Shown: piece after piece, positions 54,839 to 63,660 of the stretch
How the letters are laid out: each line of letters starts with the position of its first letter
How positions within the stretch are numbered: the stretch's first letter is position 1
Assembly (NCBI GenBank): GCA_003251535.1
Contig: QKFD01000122.1
Coordinates: 1-64,000, forward strand
Length of the DNA: 64,000 nt
Direction of reading: 5' to 3'
Source of the DNA: Chromatiales bacterium
Lineage (GTDB): Bacteria; Pseudomonadota; Gammaproteobacteria; Thiohalomonadales; Thiohalomonadaceae
Notes under the pieces: generated by a model
Told to the model about the DNA's origin: nothing
Seen by the model: the letters and a program-made list of their open reading frames with translations, nothing else
Database searches by the model: none
Made by a program: the position numbers and the translations under genes

Positions 54839-54851
54839 CGGATCTTCCCCG

Positions 54852-55616
54852 TCAGTCGGGTTGAGAGGCGCGCTGCTCGATTTGCAGCTTGTTGATATAG
54901 CGCTGGATGATCACCAGCTTGTCCGGTGCGAGGTGGGCGTAGCGGCAGCCGATGCGGTTCACCTCGTTGCCATCCCGCTGCCGCAGCCGGTGGGCACTGC
55001 GGATCTCCAGATCGACGTTGAAGCTATCAAAGTCAGGGATGGTCAAGTAGCACTGCTCCAACACGGTGGTCGGTATCGGTTCGATGCGAAAGGTGGGATC
55101 GATCAGACCGATCCCACCGACACTGATGTCGCTGACATTGAGCGTCAGCGTACCACCATCCGGACAGGGGATGCGGCAGGTGACGGGGTTCATCAGCGGG
55201 ACATGGACCCGAAAGAACTCCCGACGTTGTAACCGCAGGACCGATTCCGGCAGTGGGGCGGCGAACACCTCCCGCCCCTGGAACTTGGCCCGGGAGAGGC
55301 CGCTTAGCGAGAAGCGTACCGCTACCCCGTCGTGCTTAGTGACGCAGACCAGCCGTTCCGCTGCCTGGGCCCGGCGATTGAGCGTCTCCTCTGGGCCGAT
55401 ATCCAGTACCGCCAGGTCCCGCTCCGGTAGGACCGCCAGCACCGCCGTCAGCATATGGTGTTTCCCACCCCCAAAGTAGGCGGTCACGATGTCCGGCCGT
55501 TTACTCAACTCCTTGAGTACGCTGATCACCTGGTCGCGGGAGCGGAGTATGTACTCCTCCTGACCTTGGGTGGGCTCGAACAGCTCCGTCTTCTGGCGAG
55601 GGTCTGAGGTATCCAT
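54852..55616 (-). CDS. YcgR-like PilZ-domain protein 2
   Basis: A 254-residue paralog of the downstream gene, with the same YcgR plus PilZ layout. The c-di-GMP motifs are RLQRREFFRV and DISVGGIGL. It starts with ATG at 55616 and is the first gene of the pair. The two differ enough in sequence to have separate partners. With the HD-GYP gene at 3.9-5.3 kb, the window encodes both the removal and the sensing of c-di-GMP. Confidence 0.84.
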   Translation of the reverse strand: MDTSDPRQKTELFEPTQGQEEYILRSRDQVISVLKELSKRPDIVTAYFGGGKHHMLTAVLAVLPERDLAVLDIGPEETLNRRAQAAERLVCVTKHDGVAVRFSLSGLSRAKFQGREVFAAPLPESVLRLQRREFFRVHVPLMNPVTCRIPCPDGGTLTLNVSDISVGGIGLIDPTFRIEPIPTTVLEQCYLTIPDFDSFNVDLEIRSAHRLRQRDGNEVNRIGCRYAHLAPDKLVIIQRYINKLQIEQRASQPD

Positions 55617-55694
55617 AGGGTGTGACGGGGAACGTGTCCCAAAAGCCTTATATCTTAACGGCTGTTCCGTACAGAACTGTAGATATCCCTCCCT

Positions 55695-56132
55695 CTAGCC
55701 GAATAGGCGCTGCCAGAAGCGGCGTCGCCCGGCGGGGGCGGGTTGGGCGGCGGGTAGGTCGATAGGGGGGTGGCGGCTGATGACCCAGCCAGGTAGCGGC
55801 GGTGGCCCTAGCCCTGAGCCGCAGACGGAGCCGAGGTTATTAGGGTCATAGATTTTGACTAAGGTGGGCTCCTGCGGGTCGTCGGCGTAGACGATGCCGC
55901 AGTAGTCGTAGTCATGCTCCCGACGCAGCAGGGCATCCAGCTCATCAATGAAGCGGTGGACCTGTTCGGCCGAGGCGGGTTGGGTCGGGGGCGGCTCGCC
56001 GACGGCATATAAATAAAGAGTCGCGTCCGGGGCCGCCTTGAGCTGTTGCCACAACCCATCCAGCTGCTCCCAGCGCAGCAGGTTGGTGAGGTAGCCGTGG
56101 AAGGCGCGGAGAAAGGGGGAGGTCGCTTCCAT
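55695..56132 (-). CDS. Unknown conserved-looking protein
   Basis: 145 residues from the ATG at 56132. The sequence has a helical first half (FLRAFHGYLTNLLRWEQLDGLWQQL), a beta strand, a second helical part (VHRFIDELDALLRREHDYDYCGIVYADD), and VKIYDPNNLGSVCGSG before a Pro-rich tail ending in RRRFWQRLFG. There is no signal peptide or known motif. In-frame starts further upstream (56165 and beyond) run into the divergent rmlA region. No ribosome-binding site settles the choice. Confidence 0.55.
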   Translation of the reverse strand: MEATSPFLRAFHGYLTNLLRWEQLDGLWQQLKAAPDATLYLYAVGEPPPTQPASAEQVHRFIDELDALLRREHDYDYCGIVYADDPQEPTLVKIYDPNNLGSVCGSGLGPPPLPGWVISRHPPIDLPAAQPAPAGRRRFWQRLFG

Positions 56133-56276
56133 GGGGGGCCTGTGCTCGATAGAACCGGTGGGCATTGTGGGCCAATCAGCGCGCAAAAGGTAGGTACATA
56201 GGCCATTGGCGGGGTTGGACGGGCGGGGAGGAGTTGAGTATTCTGGCACCCCTTTCCGTCCCCATGCCGAGTGGAC

Positions 56277-57164
56277 ATGCAGCCCCAACCCAAAGGTATC
56301 ATTCTCGCCGGCGGCTCCGGTACCCGGCTCTACCCCCTGACCAGGGCGGTAAGTAAGCAGTTACTGCCGGTGTACGACAAGCCGATGATCTACTACCCCC
56401 TCTCTACCCTGATGTTGGCGGGGATGCGGGAGATCTTGATCATCACCACCCCCCATGACCAGCCTCTGTTTCAGGAGCTGCTGGGGGATGGCAGTCAGTG
56501 GGGGATCTCGCTGAACTATGCGGTGCAGCCGGAGCCCAACGGCCTGGCCCAGGCGTTCATTATCGGCCGCGACTTCTTGGCCGGTGGCCCCTCCTGCTTG
56601 ATCTTGGGAGATAACATCTTCTACGGTCATGGGCTCTCGGAACTCCTGGTGCGGGCCTCCCGGCGTAGTGCTGGCGCGACGGTGTTCGGCTACTGGGTCA
56701 AGGACCCGCAGCGCTATGGCGTGGTGGAGTTCGATAAGGGGGGGAGCGTCCTCTCCCTAGAGGAGAAGCCTGTCGCCCCTCGCTCCAACTATGCGGTGAC
56801 GGGGCTCTACTTCTACGACCAACGCGCCCCTGAGCTGGCCGCGACCCTCGCCCCCTCGCAGCGGGGGGAGCTGGAGATCACCGATCTCAACCGCCTCTAT
56901 CTACTGGAGGGGCAGCTGACGGTGGAGAAGTTGGGGCGGGGGACTGCCTGGCTCGATACCGGGACCCATGAGTCGCTGATGCAGGCGGGTAACTTTATCG
57001 AGACCATTGAGGCGCGCCAGGGGCTTAAGATCGCCTGTCCCGAGGAGCTGGCCTACCGCAATGGCTGGATCGATGCCGCGGCGCTAGAGCGCTTGGCCAA
57101 GGGGTACAACAACGGTTATGGCGAGTATCTGCTCGCCCTACTGCGCCATGGATTGCCAACATGA
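56277..57164 (+). CDS. rfbA: Glucose-1-phosphate thymidylyltransferase
   Basis: A 295-residue enzyme for the first step of dTDP-rhamnose synthesis. It has the nucleotide-binding motif [37 protein letters not shown], the [11 protein letters not shown] segment and [20 protein letters not shown]. The start is the ATG at 56277; a GTG two codons upstream is also possible. It overlaps rfbC by four bases. rfbB and rfbD are not in this window. Confidence 0.94.
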   Translation: MQPQPKGIILAGGSGTRLYPLTRAVSKQLLPVYDKPMIYYPLSTLMLAGMREILIITTPHDQPLFQELLGDGSQWGISLNYAVQPEPNGLAQAFIIGRDFLAGGPSCLILGDNIFYGHGLSELLVRASRRSAGATVFGYWVKDPQRYGVVEFDKGGSVLSLEEKPVAPRSNYAVTGLYFYDQRAPELAATLAPSQRGELEITDLNRLYLLEGQLTVEKLGRGTAWLDTGTHESLMQAGNFIETIEARQGLKIACPEELAYRNGWIDAAALERLAKGYNNGYGEYLLALLRHGLPT

Positions 57165-57721
57165 ACGTGATCACGACGGAACTCCCTGGGGTGCTCATAG
57201 TCGAACCGCGAGTGTTCGGCGATACCCGGGGCTGGTTTGCCGAGAGCTGGAATCGGGAGCGTTATGCCCAGGCGGGTATCGACCTCCCCTTTGTCCAGGA
57301 TAATCAGTCGTTCTCTGCCCGTGGCGTGCTGCGGGGACTCCACTTTCAGAATCCCAACTCCCAGGGCAAGCTGGTCTCCGTGCTGCTGGGCGAGGTGTTC
57401 GACGTGGCGGTGGATATCCGCGTCGGCTCCCCCACCTTCGGCCGTTGGGTGGGGGTGCATCTATCGGCGGAGAACCATCGCCAACTGTGGGTCCCCCCCG
57501 ACTTTGCCCATGGCTTCTGCGTCTTGAGTGAAACTGCGCTGTTTACCTACAAATGCACCGATCAATACAACCCGGCCGCCGAGGGTTCCATTCTCTGGAA
57601 CGACCCCGAGATTGCCATCGATTGGCCCATCCGCGAGCCGCTGCTATCGGACAAGGATCGCGCTGCGCCGGGTCTGTCCCAGTTTCCGGTGGAGCGGTTA
57701 CCCCGCTTCCCCGGGCAGTGA
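57161..57721 (+). CDS. rfbC: dTDP-4-dehydrorhamnose 3,5-epimerase
   Basis: A 186-residue cupin-type enzyme for the third step of dTDP-rhamnose synthesis. Markers are [34 protein letters not shown] with the catalytic histidine, [18 protein letters not shown] and [13 protein letters not shown]. It ends 36 bp before gspE, so secretion genes may share its transcript. Confidence 0.94.
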   Translation: MNVITTELPGVLIVEPRVFGDTRGWFAESWNRERYAQAGIDLPFVQDNQSFSARGVLRGLHFQNPNSQGKLVSVLLGEVFDVAVDIRVGSPTFGRWVGVHLSAENHRQLWVPPDFAHGFCVLSETALFTYKCTDQYNPAAEGSILWNDPEIAIDWPIREPLLSDKDRAAPGLSQFPVERLPRFPGQ

Positions 57722-57757
57722 GTCACAGGTACGGAACCAGAGATCAGGAGGGTGCCT

Positions 57758-59437
57758 GTGGCCAAGCGGCTCGGTGAGATGTTGGTCGAGGCTGGCCGGC
57801 TGAAACAGGTCGACCTAGAGCGGGCCGTACGCGCCCAGCAGGAGAGCGGTGGCCTACTCGGCGAGCTGCTGGTGCGGCTGGGGATGATCTCCGAGCGGGA
57901 TCTAGGTGAACAGTTGGCCGCCCAGCTTGAACTCCCGCTGGTCCGCGGCAAGGACTATCCCGAAGAGCCGGTACTGGAGGATGTGTTGCCGGTACAGTTC
58001 CTCAAATCGGCTCAAGTGGTGCCGCTGGCGGAGACGCCGGGGAACTTGGTGGTGGCCACCACCAAGCCACAAGACCTCTTTCTGCTCTCCTCCCTCAAGC
58101 TGGCCACTGGCCGGGAGATCGCGGTGCGCCTGGGGCTGGCCACAGAGATCTCCGATGCCATTGAGCGGCTCTATGGGGGTGAGCGCTCCAGCATGGGGCA
58201 GATTGTCGAGCATCTGAGCGACGATGACAGTCCCGATGCCGCCGACATTGAACACCTCAAGGACCTCGCCTCCGAGGCGCCGGTGGTGCGGCTGGTCAAC
58301 CTCATCATCAACCGCGCCATCGACAGTCGCGCCTCCGATATCCATATCGAACCCTTCTCTGGCCAGCTCACGGTCCGCTACCGTGTTGACGGTGTGATGC
58401 AGGAGGTGGAGTCCCCCCCTTCACGCCTGACTGCCGCCATTATCTCCCGTGTCAAGATCATGGCGCGGCTCAATATCGCTGAGCGGCGCCTGCCGCAGGA
58501 TGGCCGTATTCAGCTACGGATCCAAGGTAAGGAGATCGACCTCCGAGTCTCCACCGTCCCCACCATGCACGGCGAGAGCGTGGTCATGCGCGTGCTGGAT
58601 AAGGGTGGCATGAGCATGAACCTGGAGGCGCTTGCCTTCTCGGAGCACAACTTCACCACCATCCAGCGGGTGTTGGCCCAGCCCCACGGCATCTTCCTGG
58701 TGACCGGCCCCACCGGCTCCGGTAAGACCACCACCCTCTATGCGGCGCTGACCCGGCTCAACACCCCGGAGCGGAAGATCCTCACCGTTGAGGACCCGGT
58801 GGAGTACCAGATTGGCGGCATCAATCAGATCCAGGTGAAGGCGGCCATCGGCCTCAACTTTGCCCGCGCCCTCCGCGCCATCGTGCGGCAAGACCCCGAT
58901 GTCATCATGATCGGTGAGATGCGCGACCTGGAGACCGCCCAGATCGCCATTCAATCGGCCCTGACGGGTCACTTGGTACTCTCCACGCTCCACACCAATG
59001 ACGCTGCCTCCGGTGTCACCCGTCTGCTCGACATGGGGGTGGAGGACTATCTCATCACCTCCACCGTCAACTGCATCATGGCGCAGCGTCTGGTGCGTCG
59101 CCTCTGCGACCACTGCAAGACGCCCTACAAGGTGATGCCGGAGGTGGTACAGGAGATGGGGGTCGCCTCGCTGGTGCCCGATGCCTCCACCCTCTGGCAC
59201 GCCGGCGGCTGCGATGAGTGCAACCACACCGGTTTCCACGGTCGGATGGGGATCCATGAGTTGCTGGTGGTGGACGATGAGGTGCGCCGTTTGGTGCTGG
59301 CCCATGCTACCGCCGGTGAGATTCAAAAAGCGGCGTTGGCCGCAGGGATGACCACCATGTACTTGGATGGGGCGGTCAAGGCCTTTGCCGGTTTGACCAC
59401 CATAGAGGAGGTCCTGCGGGTGACGCAGGAGGATTAA
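57758..59437 (+). CDS. gspE: Type II secretion ATPase GspE
   Basis: A 559-residue cytosolic ATPase that powers the type II secretion pseudopilus. Domains: an N-terminal GspE/PilB-type domain with LRE-like helices (GEMLVEAGRLKQVDLERAV), the Walker A loop GPTGSGKTT with K323, Asp and His boxes (VEDPVEYQIGGINQIQ, LSTLHTNDA), and a zinc CxxC pair (CDHCK then CDECN). The GTG at 57758 is the likely start because AGGAGG (57746-57751) ends six bases earlier. An in-frame GTG at 57752 sits on that site. Related PilB-type pilus ATPases are an alternative, but the gspFGHIJK neighbours settle it. Confidence 0.93.
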   Translation: MAKRLGEMLVEAGRLKQVDLERAVRAQQESGGLLGELLVRLGMISERDLGEQLAAQLELPLVRGKDYPEEPVLEDVLPVQFLKSAQVVPLAETPGNLVVATTKPQDLFLLSSLKLATGREIAVRLGLATEISDAIERLYGGERSSMGQIVEHLSDDDSPDAADIEHLKDLASEAPVVRLVNLIINRAIDSRASDIHIEPFSGQLTVRYRVDGVMQEVESPPSRLTAAIISRVKIMARLNIAERRLPQDGRIQLRIQGKEIDLRVSTVPTMHGESVVMRVLDKGGMSMNLEALAFSEHNFTTIQRVLAQPHGIFLVTGPTGSGKTTTLYAALTRLNTPERKILTVEDPVEYQIGGINQIQVKAAIGLNFARALRAIVRQDPDVIMIGEMRDLETAQIAIQSALTGHLVLSTLHTNDAASGVTRLLDMGVEDYLITSTVNCIMAQRLVRRLCDHCKTPYKVMPEVVQEMGVASLVPDASTLWHAGGCDECNHTGFHGRMGIHELLVVDDEVRRLVLAHATAGEIQKAALAAGMTTMYLDGAVKAFAGLTTIEEVLRVTQED

Positions 59438-59535
59438 GGCGTGGTGCGCAACATTCATGGTGGCCATGGGAACGGGATGCGGGGCCAGCGGCCACCTCTT
59501 GGGAGTGCTGGCTCGGTCTCACCGGAGGGGGTTTG

Positions 59536-60759
59536 ATGGCCCGTTTTCACTATCGTGCCAGCACCTTGGCCGGCGATCTGCAAGAGGGGGAGATGGATGC
59601 CGGCAGTGAGCAGGAGGTGGCGGATCGCCTCAGTGCCCTCGATTTACTGCCATTGCGGATCGATGCCGCGGCAATCAGTGGCGGTGGCGGGGGTTTAAGC
59701 CTCAGCTTCGGGCCGCGAGGGGGGCGGATACGGCAGAAGGATATTGTTGTCCTGACGGGCGAGTTGGCCACCCTGCTGCAAGCGGGACTACCCCTTGATC
59801 GCGCCCTTCAGGTGATGATCCAGGTGGCCGAGCGGCCCGCCGTTGCCACCCTCATGAGCCAGGTGCGTGATGAGATCCATGGGGGAAGCTCCTTAGCGGA
59901 GGCGCTGGCGACCCGCGAACACATCTTTGGGCGCTTCTACATCAATATGCTCCACGCCGGTGAGGCCGGTGGGGCGATGGAGGTGGTGCTCGCCCGCATG
60001 GCGGAGTACCTGGAGCGCTCCAAGGCGCTCAAGGAGACGGTCACCTCGGCGCTCATCTACCCGGTGATCCTGCTGGTGGTGGCCGTCACCTCGGTACTGG
60101 TTCTGCTGACCTTCGTCGTGCCGCAGTTTGCCCAGATGTTCAACGACGTGGGCAAGGCACTACCGGTGCCTACCCAGATCGTGATGGCCGTCGGTGAGGC
60201 GCTGCGGAGCTACTGGTGGGCCATCATTGGCGGAACGGTTGCTACCGTGTGGGGCCTGCGTCGCCTGTTTCGTGATGAACAGCGACGTGCCTGGCTCGAT
60301 GCGCGACTGCTCAAACTACCGTTGGTAGGGCGGCTCATCACCGAGGTAGAAACCTCAAGATTTGCGCGGACTTTGGGAACCCTTTTGAGCAACGGGGTGT
60401 CTCTGCTTCAGGCGATGAGTATTGTCGCCAACACCCTCTCTAACCGGGTCCTGGTGGCCGAGGTACAGGCGGCCAGCGGTGCGGTGCGGGAGGGGCGAGG
60501 CCTGGCCGATACCCTGGCCGCTAGTCGGCGCTTTCCCCCCTTCGCTATCCACATGATCCAGGTGGGGGAGGAGAGCGGCCAACTGGAAGAGATGCTGCTC
60601 AAGGTGGCGGTGGCCTTCGACAACGAGGTCAATGCCACTATCAAACGGCTGTTGGCGCTGTTGGAGCCAGCGATGATCCTCGGTCTGGGTGCCATCATTG
60701 CCGGGATCATCATTTCCATACTGATGGCGATCATGGGTGTCAACGAACTGGCCTTCTAA
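59536..60759 (+). CDS. gspF: Type II secretion inner-membrane platform protein GspF
   Basis: A 407-residue protein with three membrane helices and two repeats of the GspF domain. Examples are LATLLQAGLPLDRALQVMIQVAE and RTLGTLLSNGVSLLQAMSIVANTL. The N-terminus MARFHYRASTLAGDLQEGEM is typical. It contacts GspE and the pseudopilus. The start is ATG at 59536 with GGAGGGGG upstream. A 98-bp gap separates it from gspE. Confidence 0.94.
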   Translation: MARFHYRASTLAGDLQEGEMDAGSEQEVADRLSALDLLPLRIDAAAISGGGGGLSLSFGPRGGRIRQKDIVVLTGELATLLQAGLPLDRALQVMIQVAERPAVATLMSQVRDEIHGGSSLAEALATREHIFGRFYINMLHAGEAGGAMEVVLARMAEYLERSKALKETVTSALIYPVILLVVAVTSVLVLLTFVVPQFAQMFNDVGKALPVPTQIVMAVGEALRSYWWAIIGGTVATVWGLRRLFRDEQRRAWLDARLLKLPLVGRLITEVETSRFARTLGTLLSNGVSLLQAMSIVANTLSNRVLVAEVQAASGAVREGRGLADTLAASRRFPPFAIHMIQVGEESGQLEEMLLKVAVAFDNEVNATIKRLLALLEPAMILGLGAIIAGIIISILMAIMGVNELAF

Positions 60760-60815
60760 CCGTGTGGAGGAGGGTCCGCTGCGGTAGTAGAAGCGTCTGA
60801 AATGGAGCAATTGCG

Positions 60816-61247
60816 ATGTCCAACTGTAATGCACGCCGCCGTAACCGCGGTTTTACCTTGATTGAACTGTTGGTGGTGTTGACCATTCTCGGTCTGTTGG
60901 CGGGATTGGTGGGACCGCGGGTCATGAAGTCGCTGGATGACGGTAAAGTGAAGACCGCCAAACTCCAGATCCACGAGTTCTCCGCTGCACTCGACCTCTA
61001 CAAGTTGGAGGTGGGTAACTACCCCAGCAACGACCAGGGGCTCCAGGCCCTGGTGCAGAATACCGCCAATATCCGTGGCTGGAATGGGCCCTACCTGAAA
61101 AAGTCACAGGTACCGCTCGATCCCTGGAACAACCCCTTCCAATACCGTTTTCCCGGGCAGAATGGTCCGTTTGACATCGTTAGCTACGGCGCCGATGGCA
61201 CCCCCGGTGGTGAGGGCGACAAGACCGATATCAATAGTTGGGATTAA
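60816..61247 (+). CDS. gspG: Type II secretion major pseudopilin GspG
   Basis: A 143-residue major pseudopilin. The prepilin site is RRNRG-FTLIELLVVLTILGLLAGLVGPRV, with E at position 5. The GspG-specific loop follows: NYPSNDQGLQALV, GWNGPYLKKSQVPLDPWNNPFQYRFPG and SYGADGTPGGEGDKTDI, the last a calcium-binding region. It is cut by a prepilin peptidase not encoded here. Confidence 0.96.
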   Translation: MSNCNARRRNRGFTLIELLVVLTILGLLAGLVGPRVMKSLDDGKVKTAKLQIHEFSAALDLYKLEVGNYPSNDQGLQALVQNTANIRGWNGPYLKKSQVPLDPWNNPFQYRFPGQNGPFDIVSYGADGTPGGEGDKTDINSWD

Positions 61248-61250
61248 TCC

Positions 61251-61703
61251 ATGCCCCGTCGCCCCAGCCTGCCCAGAGCCGCCGGCTTCAGCCTCATGGA
61301 GTTGATGCTGGTGCTGGTGCTGCTGGGGTTGGCGGCGGCGGTAACCATCCCCTACCTCGGCAACATGGGCGGCGCGGGTCTCACCGGCGCCGCCCGAGAG
61401 CTGGCCGCGGGAATGAAGCTGGCCCGGAGTCGGGCCGTAGTGGCAGCCACTGAAACCGTACTGTTCATCGACCTCAACAGCCGTACCTTTGCTGTCAGTG
61501 GTGATAGCCAGGCCCGCGAGCTGCCGGAGAACCTCTCTATCGAGCTGGAGACCGCGCAGTCGGAGTTGGCTGACGAGGGGGGCGGGTACCGCTTCTTCCC
61601 CGATGGCTCCTCCACCGGCGGGAGTGTACTGCTGGGTCTCAACGAGCGGACGATGCGGGTCAACGTCGATTGGCTTACCGGCCGGGTTTATATCACCGAA
61701 TGA
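61251..61703 (+). CDS. gspH: Type II secretion minor pseudopilin GspH
   Basis: A 150-residue minor pseudopilin. The prepilin cleavage site is RAAG-FSLMELMLVLVLLGLAAAV. The rest is the beta-rich GspH domain (ARELAAGMKLARSRAVVAATETVLFIDLNSRTF). It starts three bases after gspG and its stop overlaps the gspI start. Confidence 0.9.
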   Translation: MPRRPSLPRAAGFSLMELMLVLVLLGLAAAVTIPYLGNMGGAGLTGAARELAAGMKLARSRAVVAATETVLFIDLNSRTFAVSGDSQARELPENLSIELETAQSELADEGGGYRFFPDGSSTGGSVLLGLNERTMRVNVDWLTGRVYITE

Positions 61704-62086
61704 TGGCGCGTCCCCCCCTACAACGCGGCTTCTCTCTGCTAGAGGTGCTGGTGGCCTTCTCGGTGCTGGCTATTGCCTTGGCCATCATCTTTCAGCTGGT
61801 GGGGACGAGCCTGCGCAATGCCGCGGCCTCTGACGAGTATGGTCAGGCCGTAGTGGTGGCAGAGTCGGTCTTGGCCCGGGTGGGTCGGGAGTGGGCGGTG
61901 GATGGCGGTGGTATGGGGGGGGACGATGCTGGATACCGCTGGCAGCTGGAGGTCGCCCCATTCGGTGACAACAGTGGCCTCCTGCCACTCTACGAGGTGG
62001 TGGTGGTGGTGAGCTGGGATAACGGTAGCGGGGGGACCCGCTCCCTCACGCTCCACAGCCTGCGTCTTGGTGAGGCACAGCTATGA
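61700..62086 (+). CDS. gspI: Type II secretion minor pseudopilin GspI
   Basis: A 128-residue minor pseudopilin with the cleavage site LQRG-FSLLEVLVAFSVLAIAL and the family stretch YGQAVVVAESVLARVGRE. The start is the first of two adjacent ATGs at 61700, in an ATGA overlap with gspH. It overlaps gspJ by four bases. Confidence 0.91.
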   Translation: MMARPPLQRGFSLLEVLVAFSVLAIALAIIFQLVGTSLRNAAASDEYGQAVVVAESVLARVGREWAVDGGGMGGDDAGYRWQLEVAPFGDNSGLLPLYEVVVVVSWDNGSGGTRSLTLHSLRLGEAQL

Positions 62087-62670
62087 GGCGGGTCCAGCGA
62101 GGCTTCACCTTAATGGAGGTGATGATAGCGCTGGTGCTGATCTCGCTGGTGATGGCCATGCTATTTGCCGGTCTGCGCTCAGTGGCGCGCTCATGGGATG
62201 CCGCGGAGGCGCGTACCTCCGATGGTTCTCAAATACGGGCAGTGGAGGAGTTTCTCCGCGCCAAACTGCGGCAGTCCTGGAGTGTGCAGGTACGGCATGA
62301 TCGCGGGGCCTTTTCGGCCTTTAGCGGTGACAGTGAACAGTTGCGCTTTGTGGCGCCCATGATGAATCAGCTCGGCCCTCCGGGGCTCTACCTGGTGGAG
62401 ATCCGCCTGGAGAAGGATGTGTTGTCGCTGCGTCTCGCCCCCTATGACCACGAGGTGGGGGAGGATGCGCTGGATGAGTCGGAGAGCTATCCGCTTATCG
62501 AAGGGGTGAACAAGTTTGAGGTGGGCTACTACGGCGCCTTGGATCGGACGCAGGATCCGGAGTGGGTAGAGGAGTGGCAAGAGCAGCCCAATCCGCCACT
62601 CATGGTGCGGATCGCCGTGCAGCGGCACGGGGTCAACTGGCCCGAGCTGGTGGTGGCGCTACCGCAATGA
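62083..62670 (+). CDS. gspJ: Type II secretion minor pseudopilin GspJ
   Basis: A 195-residue minor pseudopilin. The site is VQRG-FTLMEVMIALVLISLVMAML. A beta-rich domain with SEQLRFVAPM and PLIEGVNKFEVGYYG follows. It overlaps gspI and gspK by four bases each. Confidence 0.91.
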   Translation: MRRVQRGFTLMEVMIALVLISLVMAMLFAGLRSVARSWDAAEARTSDGSQIRAVEEFLRAKLRQSWSVQVRHDRGAFSAFSGDSEQLRFVAPMMNQLGPPGLYLVEIRLEKDVLSLRLAPYDHEVGEDALDESESYPLIEGVNKFEVGYYGALDRTQDPEWVEEWQEQPNPPLMVRIAVQRHGVNWPELVVALPQ

Positions 62671-63611
62671 TGACGCTAGTGATGCCACAACAGTGGGCGA
62701 CACCGCACCGGCAACGTGCGATGGCGTTGGTGATTGTGCTCTGGTTCCTAGCCCTGTTGACCCTCATGGTGGGCGCCCTGGCCTACTCCATGCGGGTGGA
62801 GACCCAGACCGTCAGTAACGCTGTGGTCTCTGCCCGTGGTCGGGCCGTGGGCGAGGCGGCCATCTTCTGGGCCATCGCCGAGATGGCCAAACCGGAGGAT
62901 GAGCGCCAGGTCCTAGAGGACGGCACCCCGTTTGAGTGGGAGTTTGGGGGGGCCAAGGTGACCATCACCGTCTTGAATGAGGCGGGTCTGGTGGATATCA
63001 ACACCGCCAGCCGCGAGTTGATGGCCAAACTATTCACCGACTTGGGGGGGCTTGAGGCAGAGCAGGTAGATGCGCTGCTCGATGCCATCACCGATTTCCG
63101 GGATCAGGATAATGTGCGCTCGCTGAACGGGGCTGAGGATGAGGACTATGAGGCACAAGGGCTACCGGGTGCCAAGGATGCGCCATTCGAGAGTGTGGAG
63201 GAGTTGCAGCGAGTGATGGGGATGACAGGGACTCTCTACCGAGCAGTGGCACCCTATATGACGGTGTATAGCCACTCCAGTGGGGTCAATCCGCGTTACT
63301 CCCCGCGGGGTCTGCTGCTGGTGTTCGCCGATGGGGATGCCGCGGCAGTGGACAGCTGGATGGCGGAGCGCGCGGAGGCGCCTAATAGCGCGATGCCGGC
63401 CTTTGGTCAGGGGATGTTCGCCCCGAGCCGGCGTAATAGCTACCGTATCACCGCCGATTCTGGCTTTCCCGACGGTACGGGTCGGATACGGGTCTCCGCC
63501 ACCGCCTTCGTTTATCCACAGCAGCAGCCGCCGTATGTTATAAATGCTTGGCGCGAGCAGGTCCCGGGTGCAGGGGCCGTCGTGGACGACCAGGGCATCC
63601 CCTCTCAGTGA
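62667..63611 (+). CDS. gspK: Type II secretion minor pseudopilin GspK
   Basis: A 314-residue tip pseudopilin. The N-terminal membrane segment is QRAMALVIVLWFLALLTLMVGALAYSM. It has no glutamate at position 5, as usual for GspK, and alanine replaces the usual glycine before the cleavage site. The central domain has VDINTASRELMAKLF, typical of GspK helix-hairpin-helix segments. The start ATG overlaps gspJ by four bases. Confidence 0.92.
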   Translation: MMTLVMPQQWATPHRQRAMALVIVLWFLALLTLMVGALAYSMRVETQTVSNAVVSARGRAVGEAAIFWAIAEMAKPEDERQVLEDGTPFEWEFGGAKVTITVLNEAGLVDINTASRELMAKLFTDLGGLEAEQVDALLDAITDFRDQDNVRSLNGAEDEDYEAQGLPGAKDAPFESVEELQRVMGMTGTLYRAVAPYMTVYSHSSGVNPRYSPRGLLLVFADGDAAAVDSWMAERAEAPNSAMPAFGQGMFAPSRRNSYRITADSGFPDGTGRIRVSATAFVYPQQQPPYVINAWREQVPGAGAVVDDQGIPSQ

Positions 63612-63660
63612 TCTGCCCGTTTCGGTCTGTCCAAATCTACTCAGGAGCTTTCGCAATCCA

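Noticed and set aside
57752-57757. GTG at 57752 as the gspE start
   Set aside because: It abuts the AGGAGG ribosome-binding site, so the GTG at 57758, six bases downstream of it, is preferred.
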